Assembly (NCBI GenBank): GCA_963781065.1
Contig: CAWAET010000004.1
Location: forward strand, 682,001-746,000
Reading direction: 5' to 3'
Source of the DNA: CALZJC01 sp963781065
Lineage (GTDB): Bacteria > Acidobacteriota > Thermoanaerobaculia > Multivoradales > JAHEKO01
DNA length: 64,000 nucleotides
Both the position numbers and the translations under genes were made by a program. Within the stretch, counting starts at the first letter, position 1. Each line of letters begins with the position of its first letter. Below are positions 32,250-40,837 of this stretch, one piece after another. The notes under the pieces are model-generated. The model saw only the letters and a program-made list of their open reading frames with translations, did no database searches and was not told the origin of the DNA.

Positions 32250-32857
32250 ACGCCGGGGCGAAGCGCCGCCGGGCTGAGCGGGCGCCGCGTCGCGCCGCCG
32301 GCTACTCGCTGGTGGAAGTGCTGCTGGGCCTGACGATCCTGATGATCGCGCTGGTCGGCCTGATGCCGTTGTTCACCAAGTCGATCCAGCAGAACCTCGA
32401 GGGCAAGCAGTCGACCGAGGCCACCGGCCACGGCCGAACCGAGCTCGAGGAGATGCTGCAGGTCGACTTCAACAACTGGCTGGTCGAGATCGAGAGCGAC
32501 AGCGAGCGCGCCCAGCATCTCTACTGGACCGAGAACAACCCCGAGAAGCGCGGCGACGAGTACTGGACCGAGGCCGACCCGCACCCGACCGTCGCCTCCT
32601 GGGAGATGGACAACGTGGTGCGGCAGTTCGGGATCCAGGGGGCGCGCGACGACGATCTCGACGGCATCCTCGAGGTCATCGTCGGCCTCGAGGACATCGA
32701 CCCCATCGACGGAACCCTCGACAACCCCCTGCCTGCCGGCTCGTCCCGGTCCTTCGTCCACCTGAAGTCCCTCGACGTGTCGCTGCAGAAGACGGCCGGC
32801 ACGGTGACCATGGGTGAGCCCCTGCGACTCGACCTTCAGACCATCAAGGCCTTCTAG
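32234..32857 (+). CDS. pilV: PilV-like minor pilin
   Basis: 207 residues. Start ATG at 32234, preceded by GAGGAAGG. Class III signal with AAG-YSLVEVLLGLTILMIALV; Glu at +5 present. The globular part has a repeated YWTE motif (LYWTENNPEKRGDEYWTEAD) and no known catalytic residues. Part of the FimT-PilV-PilW-PilX tip complex that primes pilus assembly. Confidence 0.82.
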   Translation: MGMVLDAGAKRRRAERAPRRAAGYSLVEVLLGLTILMIALVGLMPLFTKSIQQNLEGKQSTEATGHGRTELEEMLQVDFNNWLVEIESDSERAQHLYWTENNPEKRGDEYWTEADPHPTVASWEMDNVVRQFGIQGARDDDLDGILEVIVGLEDIDPIDGTLDNPLPAGSSRSFVHLKSLDVSLQKTAGTVTMGEPLRLDLQTIKAF

Positions 32858-32878
32858 GGCCGCTGGGAGAGGCAGAAG

Positions 32879-34219
32879 ATGCGTGAAAAAAGACATCACC
32901 GTTTGGCCGGCCGCTCGCGGCGGGCCGGCGGCTTCTCGCTGATCGAGCTGCTGGTCGGTCTGGCGGTGACCTCGATGCTGCTGCTGGCGATCGTCGGGGT
33001 GTTCGATGCCGGCAGCAAGGTGGCCCGGGTCGAAACCCAGAACTCCGATCTGCAGCAGTCGCTGCGGGCGTCGCACCGGCAGATCAACCGCTTCGTCAAC
33101 ATGGCCGGCCGCGGCGGCCTGCCGCTGACGCTGCCCAACGTGCCGGTCTACCAGGGGCCGGCGCTGGCGATGCGCAACAACGCCGGCGTCGCCGGCGACA
33201 ACGGCGAGATCGCGGTCGGCTTCGTCGATACGCCTTTCGCCATCGAGGGCAGCGACATCCTGATCACCCGCGGCGTCTTCTCCACCCCGATCTATCAGAT
33301 CGAGACGCTGGCGCCGGCGGACTTCACGCTGCTCGACACGGGCGACGAGACCACCGACCCGACGACGGCCACCGATGGCGTGGTGGTGATCCGCGCGATG
33401 ACCAACACCGGCACCGCCCAGGAATTGGCGCCGCTGATCGCGGCGATCACCGACGGCGTTCCCGAGGCCCTGGTGCTGTTGAGCCCGATGGACGAGCGTA
33501 TCGTCGCGGTGGTCGAGCTCAACCCCGCCAGCAGCATGTCGAACACACCGGGCGAGGTCACGGTGGCCTTCAAGGTCCAGCAGTTGACCCACCCCGAGTA
33601 CCGCAACCTGTATGAGTCGGGTGCCGGCGCGCAGCCGGCGCTGCCGATCGGCCTCAACAGCGTCTCCAACGTCGGCATCCTCGAGGAGTACCGCTTCTAC
33701 ATTCGCAAGGCGCCGGCGCCGATCCCGGGCCTGCCCCGCGATGCCCCCAAGCTGTCGATGGCGAGGATGTTCCCGGGCACCGAGATCCCCTATCTGGGCT
33801 CCCTGGCCAACACCGCCGTCGATCTGGCCGACAACGTGCTGGACATGCAGGTGGCGCTGGCGTTCGATTCCAACCAGGGCCCCGCCTGGGTCGACCAGAA
33901 CGGCGACACCGAGGTCGACGAGGACGATATGGAGATCTACGAGGCGACCGACGGCGAGAACGACGACTACCTGTTCAACGCCGAGGACGATGATCCGGCG
34001 GCGGCGCCGTGGGCCGGCGCGGCGCCCCAGCCGCGGCTCCACTACGTCCGCCTCAGCCTGCTCGCCCGCACGGCGCGCCGCGAGCGCAACCTGCAGGCGC
34101 CCGAGCTGCTGGGCTACGAGGACCTCCAGGCCAGCCGCCTCAGTGCGTGGAACGAGTTCGACCAGCGCCTCTACCGGCGGTCCTTCCAGCAGACCGTCAT
34201 CGATCTGAGGAACTACTGA
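32879..34219 (+). CDS. pilW: PilW-like minor pilin
   Basis: 446 residues. Prepilin site RRAGG-FSLIELLVGLAVTS near 18-32. Long globular domain for a minor pilin, with Asp-rich stretches (EVDEDDMEIYEATDGEND) near 345-360 that could bind calcium. Overlaps pilX by one to three bases (TGATG). Function by analogy to PilW: links the minor pilins to PilY1 at the pilus tip. Confidence 0.83.
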   Translation: MREKRHHRLAGRSRRAGGFSLIELLVGLAVTSMLLLAIVGVFDAGSKVARVETQNSDLQQSLRASHRQINRFVNMAGRGGLPLTLPNVPVYQGPALAMRNNAGVAGDNGEIAVGFVDTPFAIEGSDILITRGVFSTPIYQIETLAPADFTLLDTGDETTDPTTATDGVVVIRAMTNTGTAQELAPLIAAITDGVPEALVLLSPMDERIVAVVELNPASSMSNTPGEVTVAFKVQQLTHPEYRNLYESGAGAQPALPIGLNSVSNVGILEEYRFYIRKAPAPIPGLPRDAPKLSMARMFPGTEIPYLGSLANTAVDLADNVLDMQVALAFDSNQGPAWVDQNGDTEVDEDDMEIYEATDGENDDYLFNAEDDDPAAAPWAGAAPQPRLHYVRLSLLARTARRERNLQAPELLGYEDLQASRLSAWNEFDQRLYRRSFQQTVIDLRNY

Positions 34220-34815
34220 TGCGACGTTCGATCCGATCGCCCCGTGCCCAACGCGGCAGCGTCTACATCATCACCCTGGTGGTGCTGCTGGTGCTGACCC
34301 TGCTCGGTCTGAGCATCGCCCTGATCACTCAGAGCGAGATGCAGATCGGCATCAACGAACGGCTCGGCCAGACGATGTTCTACGCCGCCGGCTCCGGCAT
34401 CGAAGTGGCGACGGCCAAGGCGCTGGTGCTGCGCGACCTGCAGCCCATGCGTCTCGACCAGGTGGTGCCGCGGACCTTGCCCAACCTGAACGTGCGCAAC
34501 CGCGTCGACGTGTCGCGCTTCCTGCCGATCCTCGACACGCCGTGTGACCTGTGCCAGATCAACGACGGCCTGGCCTATCGCAAGCTCCACCACCAGGTCG
34601 ACGCCACCGCCACCCGGATCGGGTGGCAGGGATCGGCGTCGCCGGTGCCGGCCGGGATCACGCCGCTGGCCCAGAAGAGGCTCGAGGTGATGGTCTCCTT
34701 CCAGCCGTGGCAGCTCGACGGCCCGTCGACGATCATGACCGTCGGCAGCTTCAACCAGACGACCGGAACCACCGACTTGACGGAACCGGAGCCGGAACCG
34801 GAACCCGTCCCATGA
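34219..34815 (+). CDS. pilX: PilX-like minor pilin
   Basis: 198 residues. The N-terminus QRGSVYIITLVVLLVLTLLG is the PilX-type membrane helix, with the GSVYI start instead of GFTLIE. One Cys pair (CDLC) mid-protein. Ends in a Glu-Pro repeat (EPEPEPEPVP). Its stop overlaps the pilY1 ATG (ATGA), so the proteins are made in coupled fashion. Confidence 0.82.
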   Translation: MRRSIRSPRAQRGSVYIITLVVLLVLTLLGLSIALITQSEMQIGINERLGQTMFYAAGSGIEVATAKALVLRDLQPMRLDQVVPRTLPNLNVRNRVDVSRFLPILDTPCDLCQINDGLAYRKLHHQVDATATRIGWQGSASPVPAGITPLAQKRLEVMVSFQPWQLDGPSTIMTVGSFNQTTGTTDLTEPEPEPEPVP

Positions 34816-37800
34816 CCGCCTACAGCGAGGGCAAGACCGTGAAGGCTTTCAGACCAACCGTTCGATTTCTCCTGCCGGCTCTCCTGCTGGCGCTGGCAAT
34901 CCCGCGGGCCGCCGATGGCGACGACCGCGAGTTGGTCAAGGGCGGCACCCGCGACCCCTACCTGCACGTCATCTTCGACGTCTCGGGCTCGATGAACTGG
35001 CAGCCGCCGGACCCCGACGAGGTTCCCCCGGTGCCGGGCGACGCCTGGGCGCCGGGCTACGGCGACGACCCCAACTCGAAGATGTACCAGGCCAAGTCGG
35101 CGCTCTACACGGTCGTCTCCGACCCGACTCTGCGCGGGGTGCTCTGGGGGTTCTCGACCTACAACCAGGACTTCCTGCGGGTGCACCGCAAGCACTACAT
35201 CTACACTCCGAAGACCGATCCGCCATGGGTCACCGACGGCCGGCTGCCCTATCCGCAGCATGGCCAGCCCAAGCACTTCGGCGACCCCTGCATGGACGAC
35301 GAGGACGGCAACACCACCTGCGACCTCGATGACGGGCAAGACGAGGTCGGGGGCCAGCTGTCGAACCCGCGGCTCGGCAGCTGCAGCAATCCGCAGGACT
35401 TCGACCTCGACGCCACTCTCGACGAGGACGAGGGCGAGACCTTCAGCTTCCCGGTCCTGGGGGACCTCGGCACCATCGAGACCACCGAGTGGCTGCGCTT
35501 TGACGGCAACACCTACCGCCTGGTTTGGAAGCCGATCAGCGGCGGCTTCGGCGCCGAGGAGATCACCGTCCAGCTGGAGCTGCGCCGGCGCTCGGGGAGC
35601 TGCCCCGGAGTCCAGAACACTCCCACGAACGCCTCGATCACCTTCGAGCGCGTCTACATGACCGACGGCACCGGCCGCGACCTGCCCGGCGGCAACGAGG
35701 TGCTCTTCTGGCAGCAGGACACCTGGACCGACCAGAACGGCGGCCAGGCCGGCTTCTTCCAGTCCCCCGGTTCGAGCCAGATCCGCGACATGAAGGCCAG
35801 CGGCACCTGCGACGGCTGGGAGCCCAACACCGACAGCACCGACGATGACTCGCTGGGCGTGCTGCTCAAGTACGCCACCCAGGACGACCCGCTGGGCCGT
35901 CACCCGAGCGTGCTCGACCGCGGCGACGTGATCCCGCTCGACTGGAGGAGCAAGGCGGCTTGGGGCGTCTCGAACCGGGACGCCCTCCTGCAGCGGCTGA
36001 GCCCCAACTACGATCCGAGCGACCCGGACTTCGAGCCCGACTTCCGCTCCGCCACCTACTTCGAGGACAGCCCGAACACCCTGTTCAACGGGCGGCTGCC
36101 GCTGAAGCCGGAGTTCGTTCACACGCCGCCGCTGATCCCCCAGGGCTCGACGCCGATCGGCAACTCGATGAAGGACTTCCGAGACTGGTACGACACCTGG
36201 AAGCCCGAGGCCTGCGACCCGAACGACGGCGACGCCTTCTTCGGCTGCCGCACGGTCAACCTGCTGATCCTGACCGACGGCGACGAGACCTGCTACGGCG
36301 GCTCTCCCGACGGCCCGCTGCAGGACGGCGGCGGCGACTACAACCCGTGCGGCGTCGCCACCCAGCTGCTCACCCTGGGCGATCGCAACATCCGCACCTT
36401 CGTCATCGGCTTCGGCGTGCAGGGCACCAACGCCAACTTCCTCGACTGCATCGCCCACAACGGCGGCACCGACTTCATCGACCTCGACGGCGACGGCGAG
36501 CCCGAGATCGAGGGGCCGATCCTGCCGGGCAACGAGCAGGAGCTGGTCGACGCCCTGCGCCAGATCGTCTCGGTGATCACCGTTGGCGCCCGCTCGTTCA
36601 GCTCGGCCGCCGTGCCCCAGGGCCAGGTCAACGTCCAGGACAAGGTCTACCTCACCAGCTTCCTGCCCGACCGCGATCTGACGATCTGGCCGGCCCGGGT
36701 CGATGCCTACCTCAAGCCGATCCCCCTGGTCGAGGTCGACCTCGAGCTGCCCGATGGCACCATCGAGAGCCGCAACGTGCCCAACCCGTCGCGCGAGTGC
36801 GGCACGCTGCTCAAGAGCGCCTGCCACGTGTGGAACGCCGGCGAGCAGCTGGTGGCGCAGGCGGCCGAAGACACCGAGCTCACGCCCGGCGACTACAACC
36901 TGGGCCCGCTCGACGACGAGCGCCGGGTCTACTACGGCCGGGGCGAGAACCCCGGCCTGCCGTGGACGCGCCGCTTCTTCGCACCGCCCACCGACCCGGC
37001 CTCCGAAGGCGCCGAGTGGCAGTACCTGCTCGAGTCGATGGGCATCTGCGCCGAAGGCAACACCGCCTGCGGCACGGCTACCGCCAGCCGCGACGAGGGC
37101 ACCGAGGTGTTCGACCTTCTCCACAGCAAGAAGATGGGCGACCTTCCGAACGACGACCCGCGGCTCGAGCCCGAGCCCGGGCCCTATATCCTGGGCGACA
37201 TCTTCCACTCCGACCCGGCGGTCCTCGGCGGGCCCGACAACTTCCGCTACTGGGTGGCCGACGTCGGCGGACCGGCCGACGAGGAGCCGCCCCTCATCGA
37301 CTACTGCGACATCACCGAGGGGTCGCCCAACGGCTATCGCTGCTTCTTCGCCAAGCACCGCAACCGTCGCAAGGTGCTCCTGGCGGGCGCCAACGACGGC
37401 CAGGTGCACGCCTTCGACGCCGGGATCTTCCGTGGCAAAGACGTGGACGGGGCCCCGGCCACCGGCTGCCTGGAAAACGCGGCCACCAGCGAGCAGTTCG
37501 TCGTCGGCCAGTTCGACAACGGCACCGGCAACGAGCTGTTCTCCTACGTGCCGACCGCGGTGATGCCGACCCTCAACGACCTGAAGGACTCGCTGCAGCA
37601 GCAGTTCACCGTCGACGGCCGGGTCTCGTCCGGCGACGTCTTCATCGACCCGGTGCACGGCGGCACGCCTTCGGAGCGGGAATGGCGCAGCGTCATCATG
37701 GGCGGCCTGCGCGAGGGCGGCAGCGGCTATTACGTGCTCGACATCACCCAGCCCGACACCCTCGACGTCTGTGACGGCACCCCCACCATCCCGTTGCCGG

Positions 37801-39146
37801 AGGGGGGCGGTTACGTGCCGTCATGTGTCGACGGCTGCACCGGGGGCGAGGGCGGCAGCGACTACCCCTACCCGATGCCGCTGTTCGAGTTCTACGACAA
37901 CGAGGACTGCGGCGCCACGCTGCCCGATGGCCGCTGCGACGACAATCTCGATAGCCGGCCCGACTTCGCCGACAGCTGGTCGACCGTCACCATCGGCCGC
38001 ATCAAGGTGCTGTTCGACAAGGGGCTGGGCGTCGGTCCGGAGCCCGAGGATCGGTTCGTGGCCGTCTTCGGCGGCGGCATGGACGTCGAGCGCAAGGAAC
38101 AGCTGGTGGCCGGCGGCAACTACCTGTACATGGTCGACATCGAGACCGGCAAGGCGATCTACAAGCGCGAGTTGGTCGACCCGAACCCCAGCGACAGCCG
38201 GGGCGCCGGCTCGGCGGCCAGCGATCCGGCCGCGGTCGACACCGACCAGGACGGCTATCTGGACACCATCTACATCGGCACCACCCGGGGCTATCTCTAC
38301 AAGGCCGACATCTCCGAGCCGCGCGAGCTGTTCGACCTCGGCACGCTGGGTCTCAAGGTGACCGACAGCGACTGGGCGCCCTTCCCCGTCTTCGACACCG
38401 GCGACCGGCCGATCTACCATCCGCCGGCGGTGGTCTTCGTCGCCCAGCGGGGGCAGTTTGCGCTGGCCTTCGGCACCGGCGACCGCGAGGATCTCTGGTC
38501 GCTGGCGCCGATCGCGGGGCGGCTCTACATGATCCTCGACAACGACTTCCGGCGTGCCGATTACCTCGCCGAGACGCTGCCCAAAAAGGAGGTCGACTAC
38601 GCCGCCCTCGGCAGTATCAACGTGGGCGATGAGGACCGGCACAACGATCTGCTGCGCCAGCCGCCTTTCGGCTGGTTCCTGAATCTCGATCCGCGCGAGC
38701 GGGTCATCTCGCGCGCCTTCGCCCTCGGCGGCGTAACCATCTTCTCCTCCTTCCAGCCGAGCGAGGATGTCACCGAGGACGGCGAGATCTGCCTGCGCCG
38801 CGGTAGCAGCCGGGTCTTCGTGGTCAACACCACCAACGCCGATACGCTGCTCCGGACGGAGGAGCGGTACTTCACCGTCGAGGGCGGCTTCCTGTCGGCG
38901 CCGTTTGTCGAGACCGGCGTCACCGCCAACCCGGAGGGGCCCTGCACCGGCCCCGACTGCACCACCGACGCCGTCGTGCCCGAGAACCTCGAGCAGCTGG
39001 TGGAGGAGCTCAAGCAGCTGCTGCCGCCGCAGTGCCGGTTCGCCAACTACACCATCAACATCAAGGCGGTGCGCGACGACACCGGCATCGAGTACCTGGC
39101 GGCGATCCCGGTCTGCACGGTGCGCACCAACTGGAGGGAGTTCTGA
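34812..39146 (+). CDS. pilY1: PilY1-like tip adhesin with von Willebrand factor A domain
   Basis: 1444 residues, signal peptide at about 17-36. The VWA domain starts near residue 50 with MIDAS motif DVSGS (56-60); its body runs on with LLILTDGDETCYGG near 485. The C-terminal half is the PilY1 beta-propeller: SDPAVLGGPDNFRYW, GANDGQVHAFDAG and the EF-hand-like calcium site DTDQDGYLD near 1143-1151. Many Cys pairs. Known role: pilus-tip adhesin that also controls retraction through calcium binding. Follows the minor pilins in one operon. Confidence 0.9.
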   Translation: MTAYSEGKTVKAFRPTVRFLLPALLLALAIPRAADGDDRELVKGGTRDPYLHVIFDVSGSMNWQPPDPDEVPPVPGDAWAPGYGDDPNSKMYQAKSALYTVVSDPTLRGVLWGFSTYNQDFLRVHRKHYIYTPKTDPPWVTDGRLPYPQHGQPKHFGDPCMDDEDGNTTCDLDDGQDEVGGQLSNPRLGSCSNPQDFDLDATLDEDEGETFSFPVLGDLGTIETTEWLRFDGNTYRLVWKPISGGFGAEEITVQLELRRRSGSCPGVQNTPTNASITFERVYMTDGTGRDLPGGNEVLFWQQDTWTDQNGGQAGFFQSPGSSQIRDMKASGTCDGWEPNTDSTDDDSLGVLLKYATQDDPLGRHPSVLDRGDVIPLDWRSKAAWGVSNRDALLQRLSPNYDPSDPDFEPDFRSATYFEDSPNTLFNGRLPLKPEFVHTPPLIPQGSTPIGNSMKDFRDWYDTWKPEACDPNDGDAFFGCRTVNLLILTDGDETCYGGSPDGPLQDGGGDYNPCGVATQLLTLGDRNIRTFVIGFGVQGTNANFLDCIAHNGGTDFIDLDGDGEPEIEGPILPGNEQELVDALRQIVSVITVGARSFSSAAVPQGQVNVQDKVYLTSFLPDRDLTIWPARVDAYLKPIPLVEVDLELPDGTIESRNVPNPSRECGTLLKSACHVWNAGEQLVAQAAEDTELTPGDYNLGPLDDERRVYYGRGENPGLPWTRRFFAPPTDPASEGAEWQYLLESMGICAEGNTACGTATASRDEGTEVFDLLHSKKMGDLPNDDPRLEPEPGPYILGDIFHSDPAVLGGPDNFRYWVADVGGPADEEPPLIDYCDITEGSPNGYRCFFAKHRNRRKVLLAGANDGQVHAFDAGIFRGKDVDGAPATGCLENAATSEQFVVGQFDNGTGNELFSYVPTAVMPTLNDLKDSLQQQFTVDGRVSSGDVFIDPVHGGTPSEREWRSVIMGGLREGGSGYYVLDITQPDTLDVCDGTPTIPLPEGGGYVPSCVDGCTGGEGGSDYPYPMPLFEFYDNEDCGATLPDGRCDDNLDSRPDFADSWSTVTIGRIKVLFDKGLGVGPEPEDRFVAVFGGGMDVERKEQLVAGGNYLYMVDIETGKAIYKRELVDPNPSDSRGAGSAASDPAAVDTDQDGYLDTIYIGTTRGYLYKADISEPRELFDLGTLGLKVTDSDWAPFPVFDTGDRPIYHPPAVVFVAQRGQFALAFGTGDREDLWSLAPIAGRLYMILDNDFRRADYLAETLPKKEVDYAALGSINVGDEDRHNDLLRQPPFGWFLNLDPRERVISRAFALGGVTIFSSFQPSEDVTEDGEICLRRGSSRVFVVNTTNADTLLRTEERYFTVEGGFLSAPFVETGVTANPEGPCTGPDCTTDAVVPENLEQLVEELKQLLPPQCRFANYTINIKAVRDDTGIEYLAAIPVCTVRTNWREF

Positions 39147-40021
39147 TGAGCCGCGGCCGAGCATGGTTGACGCTGGCGACGCTGGTCGCGATCGGCGCCG
39201 GGGCGGCCGGGGCCGATGAGTTGGTGACCCGCGACGGCCAGGTCATCCAGACCCGCGGCCCCTGGGAGGTGCGGGGCAAGCTGCTGGTCTTCAAGCTGGC
39301 CGACGGCACCCTGGCCTCGCTGCGGCTCGATGAGGCCGACCTCGAGGCGAGCGAGCGGCGGGTGCGCGAGGGCGAGCAGCGGGCAGAGCGGGCGCGCCAG
39401 CAGGCGCTGCGACCGTCGCCCGAGCCGCCGCAGGCAACCGTGGTGCTGACCGACCGGGACGTTTCGCACGCCCCGGACCTCGGCGAGCTGCCCGAGCCGG
39501 AAGGCGGCCCGGACGACGTCGTCAGCGACTCCGGCGCTGGCGGCTCGACCGGCAGCGGCGGTGGCGGCGAGGCCGACGCCGGCGAAACCGGAAACAGTGG
39601 CCGTGAGGACCAGGCCGCGGGCGAGGACGGAGACGCCGCGGGCGCCGCCGTTGCCGGCTCCGGCCGCGGCGTCCAGGTGGTGCAGTGGAGCCAGGAGGCG
39701 GACGGCGAGGACGGCATCGCGGTACGGGGGGTGATCCAGAACCTGGGCTCGGACTTCGCCACCAGCCTCAAGGTGAACGCCCTGTTCTACGACGAGACCG
39801 GCGGGCTGCTCGCGGCCCGGGAGGTGGGGTTCGAGGACGGCCCGCTGGGTCCCGGGGCGCGACGTCAATTCTCGGTCTCGCTGCCGCACGATCTGATCTA
39901 CGACGAGATCAAGTTCCAGGTCGTCGGCCGCGGCTTCCGCTCGGTGGGGCAGAGCGTGCGGACGGGCGCGCCGGTGAATCCGGACGAGGCGGGAGAGCCG
40001 GGCGAGACTGAGTTCCCGTAG
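39146..40021 (+). CDS. secreted protein with FxLYD-like C-terminal domain, pilus operon
   Basis: 291 residues with a signal peptide (LTLATLVAIGAGAAGA). Residues about 25-60 read like a small beta domain (GQVIQTRGPWEVRGKLLVFK); a Gly/Ala/Asp/Glu-rich linker (about 120-175) follows; the C-terminal half (IAVRGVIQNLGSDFATSLKV, NALFYDETGGLLAAREVGFE) matches FxLYD domains. Start overlaps the pilY1 stop (TGATG). It probably accompanies PilY1 in the periplasm or at the surface. Confidence 0.72.
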   Translation: MSRGRAWLTLATLVAIGAGAAGADELVTRDGQVIQTRGPWEVRGKLLVFKLADGTLASLRLDEADLEASERRVREGEQRAERARQQALRPSPEPPQATVVLTDRDVSHAPDLGELPEPEGGPDDVVSDSGAGGSTGSGGGGEADAGETGNSGREDQAAGEDGDAAGAAVAGSGRGVQVVQWSQEADGEDGIAVRGVIQNLGSDFATSLKVNALFYDETGGLLAAREVGFEDGPLGPGARRQFSVSLPHDLIYDEIKFQVVGRGFRSVGQSVRTGAPVNPDEAGEPGETEFP

Positions 40022-40057
40022 GCGGCCCGGGCCGCCAGCGGTAGTGCACGAGGGCCG

Positions 40058-40378
40058 GCCGGCTCGGAGCCGAGGGGCCTGGCCTCTGGCGGGGAGTCAT
40101 CCTGCGCGCGCTGCTTTCGCTGCGTGCTCGGATGCTCCCCTTGTCGGTTGGCCCCTCGTCTCCCGGCCGGCCTGCGGCATTGCCAGGGGGGCGGCCGGGC
40201 TGGGCGCAGTGCTGGTGCGAGGGCCGGACAAGAAGAGATCGGCCTGCGGCATTGCCAGGGGCCGGCTCGGAGCCGAGGGGCCTGGCCTCTGGCGGGGAGT
40301 CATCCTGCGCGCGCTGCTTTCGCTGCGTGCTCGGAAGCTCCCCTTTGTCGGTCGGCCCCTCGTCTCCCGGCCGGCCTC
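40058..40378. repeat. repeat island: two 116-118-bp direct repeats
   Basis: Copies at 40058-40173 and 40261-40378 start GCCGGCTCGGAGCCGAGGGG and end CCCGGCCGGCCT; they differ by a few substitutions and one indel. Between them a 22-bp word beginning CGGCCTGCGGCATTGCCAG also occurs twice (40168 and 40240). The first bases form a hairpin (CCGGCTCGGAGCCG). No gene is visible in 40022-40493. The base style (Arg/Ala/Gly in all frames) resembles the island at 11843-12265. Confidence 0.6.
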
Positions 40379-40493
40379 CAGGGGGCCGCCGGAAAGGCTG
40401 TGGGGTGGCCCGAAGTCGGCAGCGGCAGTGCAGGGGCGGGCCTCCGCCGCGACCGTCTCAGCGGCCTATAATCGCGGTCGCGAGGCGTTGACG

Positions 40494-40739
40494 ATGGGCG
40501 AGACTCCGGAGCGGAAGATCGGGACGATCACCGTGCGCATCCAGCGCGACGGGTGCATCAGCACCGGCGCGTGCGTCAAGGCGGCGCCCGAGGTGTTCCG
40601 GCTCGACTCGCGGCAGCTGGCGACCTTTGTCGAGCCCGCCGCGGTGATCGAGCGCGAGCGCCTGGTCGACGCCTGCCAGTTCTGCCCGGTGGGCGCTCTC
40701 GAGGCCGTCGACGAGGCGGGCGAGCGGCTGGCGCCGTAG
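40494..40739 (+). CDS. small ferredoxin, probably [3Fe-4S]
   Basis: 81 residues. DGCISTGACVKAAPEVFRLD near 18-37 is the C-x5-C form seen in [3Fe-4S] ferredoxins, with Thr replacing the second Cys of the usual CxxCxxC; the last ligand lies in CQFCPVGALEAVD. Such ferredoxins often feed cytochromes P450 or other oxygenases, but none is nearby. ATG start; AGGCGTTGACG upstream is a weak site. A decayed CTAG element begins right at its stop codon. Confidence 0.8.
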   Translation: MGETPERKIGTITVRIQRDGCISTGACVKAAPEVFRLDSRQLATFVEPAAVIERERLVDACQFCPVGALEAVDEAGERLAP

Positions 40740-40820
40740 CCCGCTGTGCGCTCGGTCGGCGGGTGCCATCTCTTCAGCCGGCCCGCGATGAGAGCCGGCG
40801 AGAGGGACAGGTCGCCCAGG
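40737..40820. mobile_element. decayed copy of the CTAG palindromic element (copy D)
   Basis: From the TAG stop of the ferredoxin gene the sequence TAGCCCGC matches the left end of copy B, then CTCGGTCGG, CATCTCTTCAG and GAGAGCCGGCGAGAGGG match its right half in order. The middle and the right CTAG are missing. It fits an internally deleted relic, again starting at a stop codon. Confidence 0.45.
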
Positions 40821-40837
40821 CCTTGGTTGGGACGGGC

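Noticed and set aside
32246..34042. Long minus-strand frame through the minor pilins
   Set aside because: Antisense shadow of pilV and pilW, with no start signals and low-complexity composition.
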